64,000 nt of DNA from Streptomyces mirabilis (lineage in GTDB: Bacteria; Actinomycetota; Actinomycetes; Streptomycetales; Streptomycetaceae), in the NCBI RefSeq assembly GCF_039503195.1, contig NZ_JBCJKP010000001.1:9052001-9116000 (forward strand). The letters run 5' to 3'. Every line of letters starts with the position of its first letter. Position 1 is the first letter of the stretch. Shown here piece by piece: positions 47,062 to 55,544 of the stretch. The position numbers and the translations under genes were made by a program. Below the pieces are notes generated by a model. The model saw only the letters and a program-made list of their open reading frames with translations, was not told the DNA's origin and made no database searches.

Positions 47062-48288
47062 TCACGGCTCGCTGCGGTCTGCGCCCGCCACCGGCCGTGC
47101 CACAGATGGCGACTGCTGCGCCACGGGAGCCTGCGCCCACTGCAGCAACTGCTGGGGCACCTTGAAGGCGCTGAACCCGGGATGGTCGAGTTCAGCGTTG
47201 AGCACCGGGTAGCGGTCCACTGCGCGCCGGCAGAGCTTCTGCCACCAGACGGGCCGCCCGTCCGGTTCGACGGCGTCCATGGTGCGCAGCCACTCCATCA
47301 GCACCGCCGCGTTGTGGGCGGCGGCCGGCACCTGCCAGTGATTGCTGACGAAGGTGTCCAGCACGAGCCCGTCGCAGGCCGCACACCGGCACACCGGCGC
47401 CAGGCCTGCGGCGAACCTCTTCGCCAGCGTCTCGCCGAGGAAGAAGTCCATCAGCTCCGGCAGCAGCACGGAGGGCGAGTTCGGTCCGCCCGGGGACCGC
47501 TTGGCCGCCTGGCCGGGCGGCACGATGTGCCGCACGCTGCTGGTGGCGCCGAAGGCGGTGAATGCCGCCCCGTGGGCAAGGGCCCCGAACGCCGCGAGGT
47601 CGGCACGCAGCAGTGCCGTGCCGGGCACCTCCGCCAGTAGCCGCTTGAGGTTGCCCACTGCCTGGGAGAAGCCGGCCAGCGGGTCCATCTGTCCGCCGAG
47701 CATGATTGCTTTGGGGTTCGGCACGAGATTGAGCCAGGCGATCAGCTGTCCGACTGCGTCGTCGCGCAGCCACCCCACGTCCACGGGAACACTGAAGAAG
47801 ACGTGGGGGTCCTCCAGCTTGAGGACCTGGTGGACGGCGGCCTTGAGCGCGTCGGAGTCTTCCGCGTGCAGATATCCGGTGGGCGTCATGGCCGCCGTCG
47901 CGCCCGCGCGGTGGCCCACCTGCTCCTCGATTGAGAGCCTCAGCGGGTCGCCAAAGGCCAGCTGGCCTTGCGAGATGTCGGGGAAAGGATCATCCTCACT
48001 GGCCGCTGCCACGGTGTAGACGGCGGGATCCGCGAGCAGCGGTCCCGTGAACCCCTCCTCGCGCAGCTTGCGGACCTTTGCTGCCGCCCCGGGACCGCTG
48101 ACGACGAGCCCGCTGCGCACTGGATCGAGGTGCTCGCGGATGTAACCGACCCGGCTCACTCCGGCCTGCAGGAGCATCCGGCCCCGCAACTGCATGGGTA
48201 CAGCGGGCGGTTGGGTGAGAGGAGGGTCGGGAGGTTCCGCGGGATCGGAACCGGCGCCCGGGTGTGGGGAGGGGAACGGCTCAGTCAT
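47062..48288 (-). CDS. TIM-barrel protein with tRNA-guanine-transglycosylase-like zinc site
   Basis: A 408-aa protein; ATG 48288 overlaps the upstream TGA (ATGA coupling). Pro-rich N-terminus of about 50 residues, then strand-helix repeats suggesting a TIM barrel (SGLVVSGPGAAAKVRKLREE, PKAIMLGGQMDPLAGFSQAV, ALAHGAAFTAFGATSSVRHI). Near residue 320 CRCAACDG followed 20 residues later by AAHNAAVLMEWL copies the CxCxxC...HN zinc site of tRNA-guanine transglycosylases, though the spacing is shorter. The usual TGT catalytic loop is not evident. Base exchange on RNA or DNA is inference. Confidence 0.6.
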   Translation of the reverse strand: MTEPFPSPHPGAGSDPAEPPDPPLTQPPAVPMQLRGRMLLQAGVSRVGYIREHLDPVRSGLVVSGPGAAAKVRKLREEGFTGPLLADPAVYTVAAASEDDPFPDISQGQLAFGDPLRLSIEEQVGHRAGATAAMTPTGYLHAEDSDALKAAVHQVLKLEDPHVFFSVPVDVGWLRDDAVGQLIAWLNLVPNPKAIMLGGQMDPLAGFSQAVGNLKRLLAEVPGTALLRADLAAFGALAHGAAFTAFGATSSVRHIVPPGQAAKRSPGGPNSPSVLLPELMDFFLGETLAKRFAAGLAPVCRCAACDGLVLDTFVSNHWQVPAAAHNAAVLMEWLRTMDAVEPDGRPVWWQKLCRRAVDRYPVLNAELDHPGFSAFKVPQQLLQWAQAPVAQQSPSVARPVAGADRSEP

Positions 48289-49394
48289 GGCCTCACCTTC
48301 GAAGCAAGATGCACCGCCGCGCCTTCGCGCGGGGCATACAGCAGCTGGAAATCCTCGGGCAGCAGCCGGGCACAGCGGGCCAGCTCCTCCTCGCTCATCC
48401 CCGCGGCCAGAGCCGAGTGGATCAGCCCAGGCACGTACCGGGGCCGCTCCCGGTCCACCTCGACCGGTTCGGCCGTGCGGTAGCCCAGCGCGGACATCTC
48501 CACCATCACGCTGCGGTACTGCCAATCCGTGACGATGTTCAGGCTCTGCGCCCGGCGCAGCAGCGCGGCCATCGACACCTTCCACTCCCGCTTCAGCCGG
48601 GCCAGCAGTTCCAGGTCCACGCGAGGCTGGAAGGCGGAGCGGATGTCACGCGCGGGCATGAGGAACTCGGAAGCGAATTCGTCGGCCTGCCGCTCCTGAG
48701 TGCCGCTGTCGCCGGGGGACTGGTGCAGGACCAGGTGCCCCAGCTCGTGCGCCAGGCTGAAGCGGTAGCGGTCTGCGGGCGCGTGCTGGTTGGCCAGGAT
48801 GAGCGGCGGCTGCATTCCGTCCCACTGGCTGACCGCATCGAGCCGGCCGCTGCCCAGATCACGCGCGACCACCAGCGTTCCGGCCGCCTCCAGCGATGCG
48901 GTGATGTCAGTCGCCGGGCCCGGCAGCATGCCCCAGGCCTTGCGAACCTGCCGGGCTGCGTCCTTGGCCGTGGTCAGGGCATCGAGTACGACAGTGGGAA
49001 TGGCCGCAGCCCGCACCCCGAGACCGGGGCGGCACGCGGCGATGCCCTGCAACTGTACGCGCGTCAGAGCGAGATGGGCATGCTGGCGCCGCAGGGCGGA
49101 GACGGTCAACGACGCACGCTTGCGGTGGTGGACGAGCCCCACGCCGATCCCGTGCACCTGCGGATTCAGACATAGCAGATCCGCCGGATACCCCAGCGCC
49201 GCCGCATACAGCTCCAGCCGCTCGCCCGAGACCGCCAGGCGGCCGCTCTCGGCGCGGCTCACATACCCCTGCGACACCACTGCATCACCGCCGGAGGCTT
49301 TCACCATCGCCTCAGCCACGTCGGCTTGCGTCATGCCGCGGAACTCCCGGGCCACCACCAGCATTGCCGGCTGCGCCGGACGTACGTCACTCAC
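48285..49394 (-). CDS. XRE-family regulator with ImmA/IrrE metalloprotease domain
   Basis: A 369-aa protein from GTG 49394 (GAGGTGG upstream). Residues about 15-75 are the helix-turn-helix (FRGMTQADVAEAMVKASGGD, then SQGYVSRAESGRL). Residues 160-280 hold the zinc protease motif SLAHELGHLVLHQ and the second ligand region ERQADEFASEFLMP. Such proteins relieve repression by proteolysis in stress or mobile-element systems. The coupled start of the TGT-like gene implies it regulates or serves that protein. Confidence 0.88.
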   Translation of the reverse strand: MSDVRPAQPAMLVVAREFRGMTQADVAEAMVKASGGDAVVSQGYVSRAESGRLAVSGERLELYAAALGYPADLLCLNPQVHGIGVGLVHHRKRASLTVSALRRQHAHLALTRVQLQGIAACRPGLGVRAAAIPTVVLDALTTAKDAARQVRKAWGMLPGPATDITASLEAAGTLVVARDLGSGRLDAVSQWDGMQPPLILANQHAPADRYRFSLAHELGHLVLHQSPGDSGTQERQADEFASEFLMPARDIRSAFQPRVDLELLARLKREWKVSMAALLRRAQSLNIVTDWQYRSVMVEMSALGYRTAEPVEVDRERPRYVPGLIHSALAAGMSEEELARCARLLPEDFQLLYAPREGAAVHLASKVRP

Positions 49395-49608
49395 GTCGTA
49401 CCACCTCAGATCAGACCTCAAAAGATTAGCTTCAAATATTCCTCCGCGTATCGAAGTTGACAACATTGACAGAACGTCAAGGAGAGCGGGTCGGGTGGTG
49501 GCTGGTGACGTGACGCTGTTGGTTCACGCGGTGACGCTGCAGTAGTTGCCCTGCCAAACCCCAACAGGCCCGATAGTCTCCCTTTCTTGGGGAGATAAGG
49601 GGTGGAAG

Positions 49609-49710
49609 TTGTATCTGGGGCGGGTCAGAGCCAAGGGTTTCAAGTCGCTGCTGGACATGGATGTTCCGTTGCGGCAGGGCGTGACGGTGGTGGTGGGGGA
49701 GAACAACTTC
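49609..49710 (+). pseudogene. AAA/OLD-like ATPase N-terminal fragment
   Basis: From TTG 49609, preceded by GGAGATAAGGGG, the frame reads YLGRVRAKGFKSLLDMDVPL, then RQGVTVVVGENN. In OLD/SMC-like ATPases GENNSGKS would follow as Walker A; here the sequence changes immediately after GENN into the 3' end of the opposite gene. Only the first 34 residues remain. Confidence 0.6.
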
Positions 49711-49739
49711 CACTTCCTGACAGTCGCTGTGCCGCCACG

Positions 49740-50285
49740 TCATGCGACCGTTCGCAGGGCGTTGCCGACGACCTTCGCCAACTCGTCGGCGGACTCGGGG
49801 GTCAGACGGTAGAACCCCTGGAGACTGACCGATCGTTCGAGACGGCCGTCCACCACGTATTTCAGACTGCGGGTCTGGCCTCGGCGGTTACGCCAGGTAA
49901 GCCCCGCCAGAAGATCGCCGGGGATCGGTGTATCGAAGCGTACGGGCGTCGCGTCCACGTGTACTGCCGCAGCGCCGCAGCCGCCGGCGCCGAGCATCGA
50001 CCAGTCACCGTGCCCGGGAAACGCCGGGTCCTGCCACGTCTCGGGGGTGGTGCCGCAGCAGTCGCGCCGCTCCCTGTCGATCACTCGCATCCGACTCACC
50101 ACGAACACGGCGCACCGGTTGACGTGCAGCGCGTACACCTCGTCCCCGACACGGGCACCCGACCAGGCGGGCAGGGAGGAATGGACGCCGCTGAAGGCGA
50201 CCGGCGGCCGCTCGCCCACGCGGCCTGTCTTGCGCAGGGCACGGCAGGTGTCATGGGTCCACAAGACGGTGAAGGCATCAGACAT
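49740..50285 (-). CDS. Hypothetical protein
   Basis: A 181-aa soluble protein from ATG 50285. Visible blocks: FTVLWTHDTCRALRKTGRVG, VNRCAVFVVSRMRVIDRERR and PIPGDLLAGLTWRNRRGQTR with a basic C-terminal half. Its start resembles small nucleic-acid-binding (PUA/EVE-like) proteins only vaguely. Family not recognised. A CRISPR-like repeat pair lies 57 bp upstream. Confidence 0.55.
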   Translation of the reverse strand: MSDAFTVLWTHDTCRALRKTGRVGERPPVAFSGVHSSLPAWSGARVGDEVYALHVNRCAVFVVSRMRVIDRERRDCCGTTPETWQDPAFPGHGDWSMLGAGGCGAAAVHVDATPVRFDTPIPGDLLAGLTWRNRRGQTRSLKYVVDGRLERSVSLQGFYRLTPESADELAKVVGNALRTVA

Positions 50286-50342
50286 GCCGTGATCCTATGA
50301 ACGAGCACTGACAACCTTGAGTGGGACAACGCTCGTGGGGCT

Positions 50343-50432
50343 GGCTCACCCCTGCCGGCGCGGGGAGGACGAAGCCATCCCCACCGCCTACCGCGGAACC
50401 ACCGGCTCACCCCCGCCTGCGCGGGGATGGTC
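50343..50432. CRISPR. Two-repeat type I-E-like CRISPR remnant
   Basis: Repeat 1 (50343-50371) and repeat 2 (50404-50432) are both 29 bp, start GGCTCACCCC and contain the GC(C/G)GGCGCGGGGA-type palindromic core, differing at several positions. The spacer is exactly 32 bp (50372-50403), giving the 61-bp period of type I-E arrays. No further repeats on either side and no cas genes in the window. Degenerate repeats suggest a dying or orphan array. Confidence 0.6.
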
Positions 50433-50490
50433 CTGGTCGGGTTGGTGCCGGCCCTGGTCCTCCAGTCCCGGGGCCTCGAATGTCGGGCAA

Positions 50491-50535
50491 CCCGAGGTCG
50501 GCGGCGCGTATGCTCCTACCGTCGCCGACCTCGGG
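50491..50535. terminator. Terminator-like hairpin
   Basis: A 13-bp perfect stem CCCGAGGTCGGCG/CGCCGACCTCGGG with a 19-nt loop, followed by ATTTTG. Confidence 0.6.
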
Positions 50536-50648
50536 ATTTTGAGTGGTGACGAACGCAGCCTGCGAGGCCCACTCCGTGTTCCGGTGGCCCGAGTCTCACC
50601 GGCCGGTGTAGCGTCGTGATCAGCAGTCGTGGTTCCGAAGTCCCGTTC

Positions 50649-50676
50649 GCCCGTGATCGCATTCACGGGCGTTTTT
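50649..50676 (+). terminator. Intrinsic terminator upstream of the cold-shock gene
   Basis: GCCCGTGA/TCACGGGC with a 6-nt loop and GTTTTTG directly after: a textbook terminator. It lies about 92 bp before the cold-shock start, so it either ends an upstream transcript or acts inside the long cold-shock leader. Confidence 0.8.
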
Positions 50677-50767
50677 GCTGTTCAACGCCTCTCCGGACCA
50701 GGGCGATCACCTCCGGATCCCGCACGGTGCGGGGCCCGATACGAGTCCCCTCGAAGGAGACAGGCAC

Positions 50768-50971
50768 ATGGCTACAGGCACCGTGAAGTGGTTCAACGCG
50801 GAAAAGGGCTTCGGCTTCATCGAGCAGGACGGCGGCGGCCCCGACGTCTTCGCCCACTACTCCAACATCGCCAGCTCCGGCTTCCGTGAGCTCCAGGAAG
50901 GCCAGAAGGTGAAGTTCGACATCACGCAGGGCCAGAAGGGCCCGCAGGCGGAGAACATCACCCCCGCGTAA
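50768..50971 (+). CDS. CspA-family cold-shock protein
   Basis: A 67-aa nucleic-acid chaperone. ATG 50768 follows AAGGAGA. RNP1 (KGFGFIEQ) and RNP2 (DVFAHYS) are intact in a single OB fold of normal family length. It binds single-stranded RNA and melts secondary structure. Monocistronic. Confidence 0.97.
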   Translation: MATGTVKWFNAEKGFGFIEQDGGGPDVFAHYSNIASSGFRELQEGQKVKFDITQGQKGPQAENITPA

Positions 50972-51027
50972 CGACGCACGAAGAAGACCCGGTCAATACA
51001 TCCACCGGCCGGGTATGCGTCGGCCGT

Positions 51028-51067
51028 CGCCCCGCCTCCAGACCTGTACGGTCCGGACGGCGGGGCG
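51028..51067 (+). terminator. Hairpin downstream of the cold-shock gene
   Basis: A 9-bp perfect stem CGCCCCGCC/GGCGGGGCG with a 22-nt loop, 57 bp past the stop; no T-run. Confidence 0.55.
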
Positions 51068-51194
51068 TCGTGCATTGTCGAGGCTGCGGTAGTCACCGAG
51101 GTGCCGAACCCGTCGTCACGTTCCGGCAACAACTGCCCGCGCTCCGTGATCGGCTGCCACTGTGGCCGCACATCATCTCCACCAGGGGGCACCT

Positions 51195-51874
51195 GTGACC
51201 GTTCCGCCACCACCTCCCGCCGCGCCGCCGAAGAAGCGGAGCCTGGCAAAAGGCTGCGGGATCTTCGCTGCCGCGATCGTCGGCCTGTTCGTACTCTCTT
51301 CCGTCGTCGCAGGGATCACCAGCGCAGGGAAGAGCGGCACGAACAAGCACGACGCGAAGGCGCCAGCGTCCTCGTCGCCGAAGCCGTCGCCCAGCGAACG
51401 CCAAGCCCCCAAGCCGTCGACGGCCCCGAACGCCCGGGCCACCATCGTGACCGCGCTGCCGCCGGCCGAGGCCCGGAAGAAGGCCGCGGCGATCCTCCGA
51501 GCCAACGATGCCTACTACCAAGATGAGTTCAACACGGGGTGCCCGTCGTCCTCAACCGCGGCAACGCCGACAGCTATCCCGCCTTCCACTCCTGGTACGA
51601 GAAGGCCGCAACCGACGTGAAGCCGGGCATGGACGCGTTCAAGAAGGGCGACGCGTACTTCACCGCGGACGACGAACCGGCCTCGATCAGCGACTGGCAG
51701 GGCGACAACGGCACCCTCTCCGCTGACATCGCCCAGCTTGCCAGTGACGGCCTCGACGTCAGGGGCCCCGACGACGCGACGGCCCGGCAGAAGGTCCAGG
51801 AGGACGTGAGGAAGTTCCCCCACGACTTCCAAACCGCAGAGGCGGACGCGGACAAGGTCGCTGCGGGCAAGTAG
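51195..51874 (+). CDS. Membrane-anchored hypothetical protein with one apparent frameshift
   Basis: About 226 aa after repair. GTG 51195 follows AGGGGG. A Pro-rich N-terminus precedes one membrane helix (GIFAAAIVGLFVLSSVVAGI) and a Ser/Pro linker. The extracellular part begins ATIVTALPPAEARKKAAAIL. At GGGG 51536-51539 one more G joins DEFNTG to VPVVLNRGNADSYPAFHSWY, and the frame ends with EADADKVAAGK. The two halves fit so well that a sequencing error is as likely as a mutation. Function unknown. Confidence 0.65.
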
Positions 51875-52005
51875 GTCGCCGGGTCCGGGTACCTTGACGC
51901 TGTCGCGCCGTTGAGGGCGCTCGGGACTTGCTGGGGCCTCCGATAGGCCCCGGCACCGCCGTGGCCGGGCCTTGACCTCAGCTACGCGAAGCCGAGACGA
52001 CGCGG

Positions 52006-52488
52006 TCACGGGTAGTACATGCGCCGGGCCACCCAGGGCAGCAGGAACCACAGGCCAGCGTAGATCGCTGTGGTCACAGCCGTGATGACGAAGGCTTCCA
52101 CGCGGCCGAGTACGACGTCCATCAGCAGGAAGACGGCGCAGTTCAGCGACAGCATCAGCAGGACCAGGCCGATTTGCGCGAACCGGGCAGACATGGCAAC
52201 GATGCGCGGCTTCAGGCCGCGGTGGAAAAGGCCGCGGTGCAGGGCGACAGGGGTAGCGAGAACTGCGGCGGTGACAACGGTCAGCAGCAGCGTGACGACG
52301 TAGGTATCGCTCTGGAAATCGTCGAGCTGCGGAAAACGGCTGGTGAACGCCAGCCCCAGGAGGAAGGCAAAGAGGATCTGCACGCCGGTCTGGACGACGC
52401 GCAGCTCTTGAAGGAGCTCGGCAAGGTTACGGTCGGCTCGCGTCTCGGGTTTCCTCACGATGCGCCCGCGGCTGCTGTCCTGGCTCAT
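52006..52488 (-). CDS. DUF6328-family membrane protein
   Basis: A 160-aa protein with four predicted membrane helices (FAFLLGLAFTSRFP, VTLLLTVVTAAVLATPVAL, IGLVLLMLSLNCAVFLLMDV, ITAVTTAIYAGLWFLLPWV) after a polar N-terminus containing NLAELLQELRVVQTGVQILF, the signature of DUF6328. Function unknown. No obvious operon partner. Confidence 0.8.
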   Translation of the reverse strand: MSQDSSRGRIVRKPETRADRNLAELLQELRVVQTGVQILFAFLLGLAFTSRFPQLDDFQSDTYVVTLLLTVVTAAVLATPVALHRGLFHRGLKPRIVAMSARFAQIGLVLLMLSLNCAVFLLMDVVLGRVEAFVITAVTTAIYAGLWFLLPWVARRMYYP

Positions 52489-52672
52489 TCGACACGATCG
52501 TCACTGTCCTCTCGGCTTCAGGTGAATGCCACCAGCAGCGGGGCACGTGTCGCCCTGCGAATGACGACGAGCTGACCGACCGTGCGTCCGCCGACCCCAA
52601 CCGTGCTCATATCGACATGGTTGCCAGGGTCACGGCCCCCTCATAAACGACAGACGATCACCCTGGGTTTGT

Positions 52673-52687
52673 GACGGACAGTCCGTC
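52673..52687. promoter_or_regulatory. 15-bp palindrome, TetR-type operator candidate
   Basis: GACGGAC-A-GTCCGTC is a perfect 7+1+7 palindrome of the kind bound by many TetR regulators. No TetR gene is nearby; the IS110 transposase stop lies 60 bp away, so the regulated gene may have been displaced. Confidence 0.4.
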
Positions 52688-52746
52688 CGTCGCAAGCGGC
52701 AGGGGTTCCGACGAGACGTCTGTGGGGGGAGCCTCTATGTCTTTGG

Positions 52747-53949
52747 TCAAGCGATGCGTGGGGTTCGGGGTTCGTAGAAGGTGCCGTCGCGGAGCATGGC
52801 GAACAGGACGCTGATTCGGTGGCGGGCCAGGCGGAGGAGGGCCTGGGTGTGGGTCTTCCCGCGGGCTCGGCATCGGTCGTAGTAGGTGCGGGAGGCGGGA
52901 TCGTGCAGGGCGGCGAACGCGGACAGGAACATCGCTCGCTTGAGCTGCCGGTTGCCGCCTCTGGGGGCGTGTTCGCTGTGGATCGAGGTCCCGGACGACT
53001 TCGTCGTGGGGGCGAGGCCGGCGTAGGAGGCGAGATGGGCGGCGGTGGGGAAGCTGGTGCCGTCGCCGACGGTGACCAGCAAGGTGGCGGCGGTCCTGAC
53101 CGCGACCCCCGGAATCGAGGTCAGGACCGGGGAAAGAGGGTGAGCCTCCAGCAGCTGCCCGATCTGCGCTTCCAGAGCTCGTCGCTGTTCGTGGACGGCC
53201 GCGAGCGAGCGGGCCAGGGACGGGATCACGAGGTCGAGGGTGCCGGTGCCCGGGACCACGACGGTCTGCTCGTCGAGCGCGTCGAAGACCTCGTCGATCA
53301 GCCGGGTGGCCATGCGCGGGGCCTTGGGCCGGATCACCTCAACGAGCCTGCGGCGACCGGCCTTTCGCAGCGCGGCCGGGGAACCATAGCGTTCCAGCAG
53401 CCAGGTCACGGCGCTGTGGTCCAGGCGCGGTCCGAGGACGCGTTCCAGGCTGGGGTGGAACTGGGTGAGCATGCCGCGTATCCGGTTGGAGGTGCGGGTC
53501 GCCTCGGCCGCGAGGTCTTGGTCGAAGCCCACCAGCACGGTCAGCTCGGCGGTGATCTCGTCGGTCAGCTGAAGCGAGCGCAGGGTGTGCGGCATGGTCC
53601 GTGCGGCGTCCGCAATCACCGCGGCGTCCTTCTCGTCGGTCTTTGCCTCACCCGGATAGAGATCGGCGATCCGGCGCATGGACAGACCGGGCAGGTAGGC
53701 GACCTTGCAGCCCGCGTCCCGGGCGACCGTGAGCGGGAGGGCTCCGATGGAGGCGGGCTGGTCCACGATCACCAGAACAGTGCCGAACTTCGCCGCGAGC
53801 TTGTCGAACACGGCCCGCAGCTTCGGTTCGCTGTTGGGCAGGGGCTTGTCGAAGACCTTCTTGCCGGCCGGGGTGAGCCCGTGCCCGTGATGGGCGCTCT
53901 TGCCGACATCCAGGCCGAGGAAGACGCCCACGTCGTCGATGTCGTACAA
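52747..53949 (-). CDS. IS110-family transposase (DEDD)
   Basis: A 400-aa recombinase. TTG 53949 is chosen because GGGAGG lies just upstream and the protein then starts YDIDDVGVFLGLDVGK, the family's usual opening with the first catalytic Asp. The RuvC-like half includes DQPASIGALPLTVARDAG and EKDAAVIADAARTMP; the C-terminal Tnp_20 half has LTSIPGVAVRTAATLLV and SSGTSIHSEHAPRGGN. Complete, so possibly active. Members use a bridge RNA from a non-coding end; 53950-54140 is the obvious place to look. Confidence 0.93.
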   Translation of the reverse strand: MYDIDDVGVFLGLDVGKSAHHGHGLTPAGKKVFDKPLPNSEPKLRAVFDKLAAKFGTVLVIVDQPASIGALPLTVARDAGCKVAYLPGLSMRRIADLYPGEAKTDEKDAAVIADAARTMPHTLRSLQLTDEITAELTVLVGFDQDLAAEATRTSNRIRGMLTQFHPSLERVLGPRLDHSAVTWLLERYGSPAALRKAGRRRLVEVIRPKAPRMATRLIDEVFDALDEQTVVVPGTGTLDLVIPSLARSLAAVHEQRRALEAQIGQLLEAHPLSPVLTSIPGVAVRTAATLLVTVGDGTSFPTAAHLASYAGLAPTTKSSGTSIHSEHAPRGGNRQLKRAMFLSAFAALHDPASRTYYDRCRARGKTHTQALLRLARHRISVLFAMLRDGTFYEPRTPRIA

Positions 53950-54142
53950 CCCGTCCTCCCGAACAGGACTCGTGCGGTGCTGGCCAGGGCGATGGCGCCG
54001 TACGCGCGCATCCACGTTATACAGACCTGCCGCCCACAAGATGCCGGGCATTGCGCCAGGCCAGGCGGTAGTCAGACCTCTCATCAGCGTCTCCAACGGC
54101 ACCCCTCGGGCCCGGTGACACCACCCCCCAGGTCATCCGTTC

Positions 54143-55544
54143 CAATGCCGTTGCTTTTGGTGGTTACTGCCATCTGTGGTTCACCGTGATGACGGCTGAT
54201 GGGCGGCGGTGGCTAGCAGGTTCGTCGGGGGCCTTGCTGCTGAACGGGGTGATCGACGACTTCAGTTTGCGGGGGCAGTCGCGTGAGCGTCGTCGTGGCA
54301 GGAGAGACCAGCGGATCTCGGCAAGGCCGAGCAGACGGTCATGATTTCGGGCTGAGGGGGGAAGAGCCGCACGGCGCGATCACCGAGCGGCGGACCACAT
54401 GCAGGGCCCGGGTAAACGATGTCCGATCGGCGGAAGTCTGCGCGATCCGGGCCACCTCGTTGAGCAGGTCGCGGGTCGCGTGGTGGACGATCAGGTGGGC
54501 ATAGATCTCCTGCCTGACCCCGTCCGGAGTCTGCGATCGCAGGACCGGTCTGCCGCGCTGGTGAGTCTTGATGTCGTCGAAGACGATCTCGATCTCCCAG
54601 CGCCGGGCATACAGGGTGGCGAGTTCGGCGGCCGGATACTCCTCATGGTCCGTCAGGCTGGTGACAAGCCGGATCACGTCCGCCTGGCCGTCGACGCGGT
54701 ACTCAATCACTCTCACCAGAGCTGGTGGAGCTTTGACGGTTCCGGCAGCCTTGGCGTGCTTGTTCGCCTGGATCCGGGCCAGGTAACTTCCGTCCGGCAG
54801 GACGTCCTGGACCCTGCGGGCGGCCCGCCGCTCGATCCTCCACAGCAGGTGGGCGCCCCGGTCGCGAAAGCGGTGCCAGCGGGCCAGGCCCCAAAGTCCG
54901 CGGTCGGCCAAGACCAGTGTCCCGGCCCCGATATGGGCTTCCAGTTCGTCGGACACGATCCGCTCGGAGTCCTTCCAGCCGCCGATCACCGCGTCCAGTA
55001 CCGCGTGCGACGAGCACTCCGACACCGCGACCACCCGGGCCTGCGGATAGCCCATCGGACTGCGTTGCGAGCCGGACTTGCCGAACGTTTCCCGGTTGCC
55101 GGGCGAGTCGGGGACGGCCAGCAGCATTCCGTCCAGGGCCAGGACCCGTAGCCCGTGGAAGAGTTCCGTCCTGTGGCCCAACGGTCGGGCCACGGCCCGG
55201 AACAGCTCTCGCATGACCGGCCAGCCCAGCCTCTGCCTCGCACGCGTCAGAGATGACTTGTTCACCCCCGCCCAAGGCCGAAGCGTCGGCTCGCCGGCCT
55301 TCACCAGCCGCAGGACCTCCAGGTAGTCGGCCTGCGGAAACAGGCACAGTGCGAGCACGAAGTACACCGTGAACCGGGCCGACAGCACACGTCGGCGTTT
55401 CTCCGCACACCCAGCCTCGGCAACGACCCGGTCCACCAGCTCAGCAGGACACGACCGAGTCAGGATGCCCAACCCCAGCCGCTCCAGACGCGACACCAAC
55501 ACGCATGGCTCAACACCACGCACACCCCAAAAGCAACGGCATTG
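54143..55544 (-). mobile_element. IS4-family insertion sequence with 10-bp target duplication
   Basis: 1402 bp between perfect 18-bp ends CAATGCCGTTGCTTTTGG (54143-54160) and its complement (55527-55544). TCATCCGTTC flanks both sides (54133-54142 and 55545-55554), a 10-bp target duplication as expected for this family. The intact ends and duplication point to recent insertion. Confidence 0.95.
54339..55523 (-). CDS. IS4-family transposase
   Basis: A 394-aa DDE transposase. First Asp in VLALDGMLLAVPDS, second in TLVLADRGLWGLA, and the Y-(2)-R-(3)-E-(6)-K block in YARRWEIEIVFDDIKTHQRG. The N-terminal helical domain is normal (VYFVLALCLFPQADYLEVLR). The frame is complete and fills the element, so it is probably active. 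Confidence 0.95.
   Translation of the reverse strand: MRGVEPCVLVSRLERLGLGILTRSCPAELVDRVVAEAGCAEKRRRVLSARFTVYFVLALCLFPQADYLEVLRLVKAGEPTLRPWAGVNKSSLTRARQRLGWPVMRELFRAVARPLGHRTELFHGLRVLALDGMLLAVPDSPGNRETFGKSGSQRSPMGYPQARVVAVSECSSHAVLDAVIGGWKDSERIVSDELEAHIGAGTLVLADRGLWGLARWHRFRDRGAHLLWRIERRAARRVQDVLPDGSYLARIQANKHAKAAGTVKAPPALVRVIEYRVDGQADVIRLVTSLTDHEEYPAAELATLYARRWEIEIVFDDIKTHQRGRPVLRSQTPDGVRQEIYAHLIVHHATRDLLNEVARIAQTSADRTSFTRALHVVRRSVIAPCGSSPLSPKS

Noticed and set aside
50282..50342. Additional CRISPR repeats at 61-bp steps on either side
   Set aside because: Sequences at 50282 and 50465 do not resemble the repeat.
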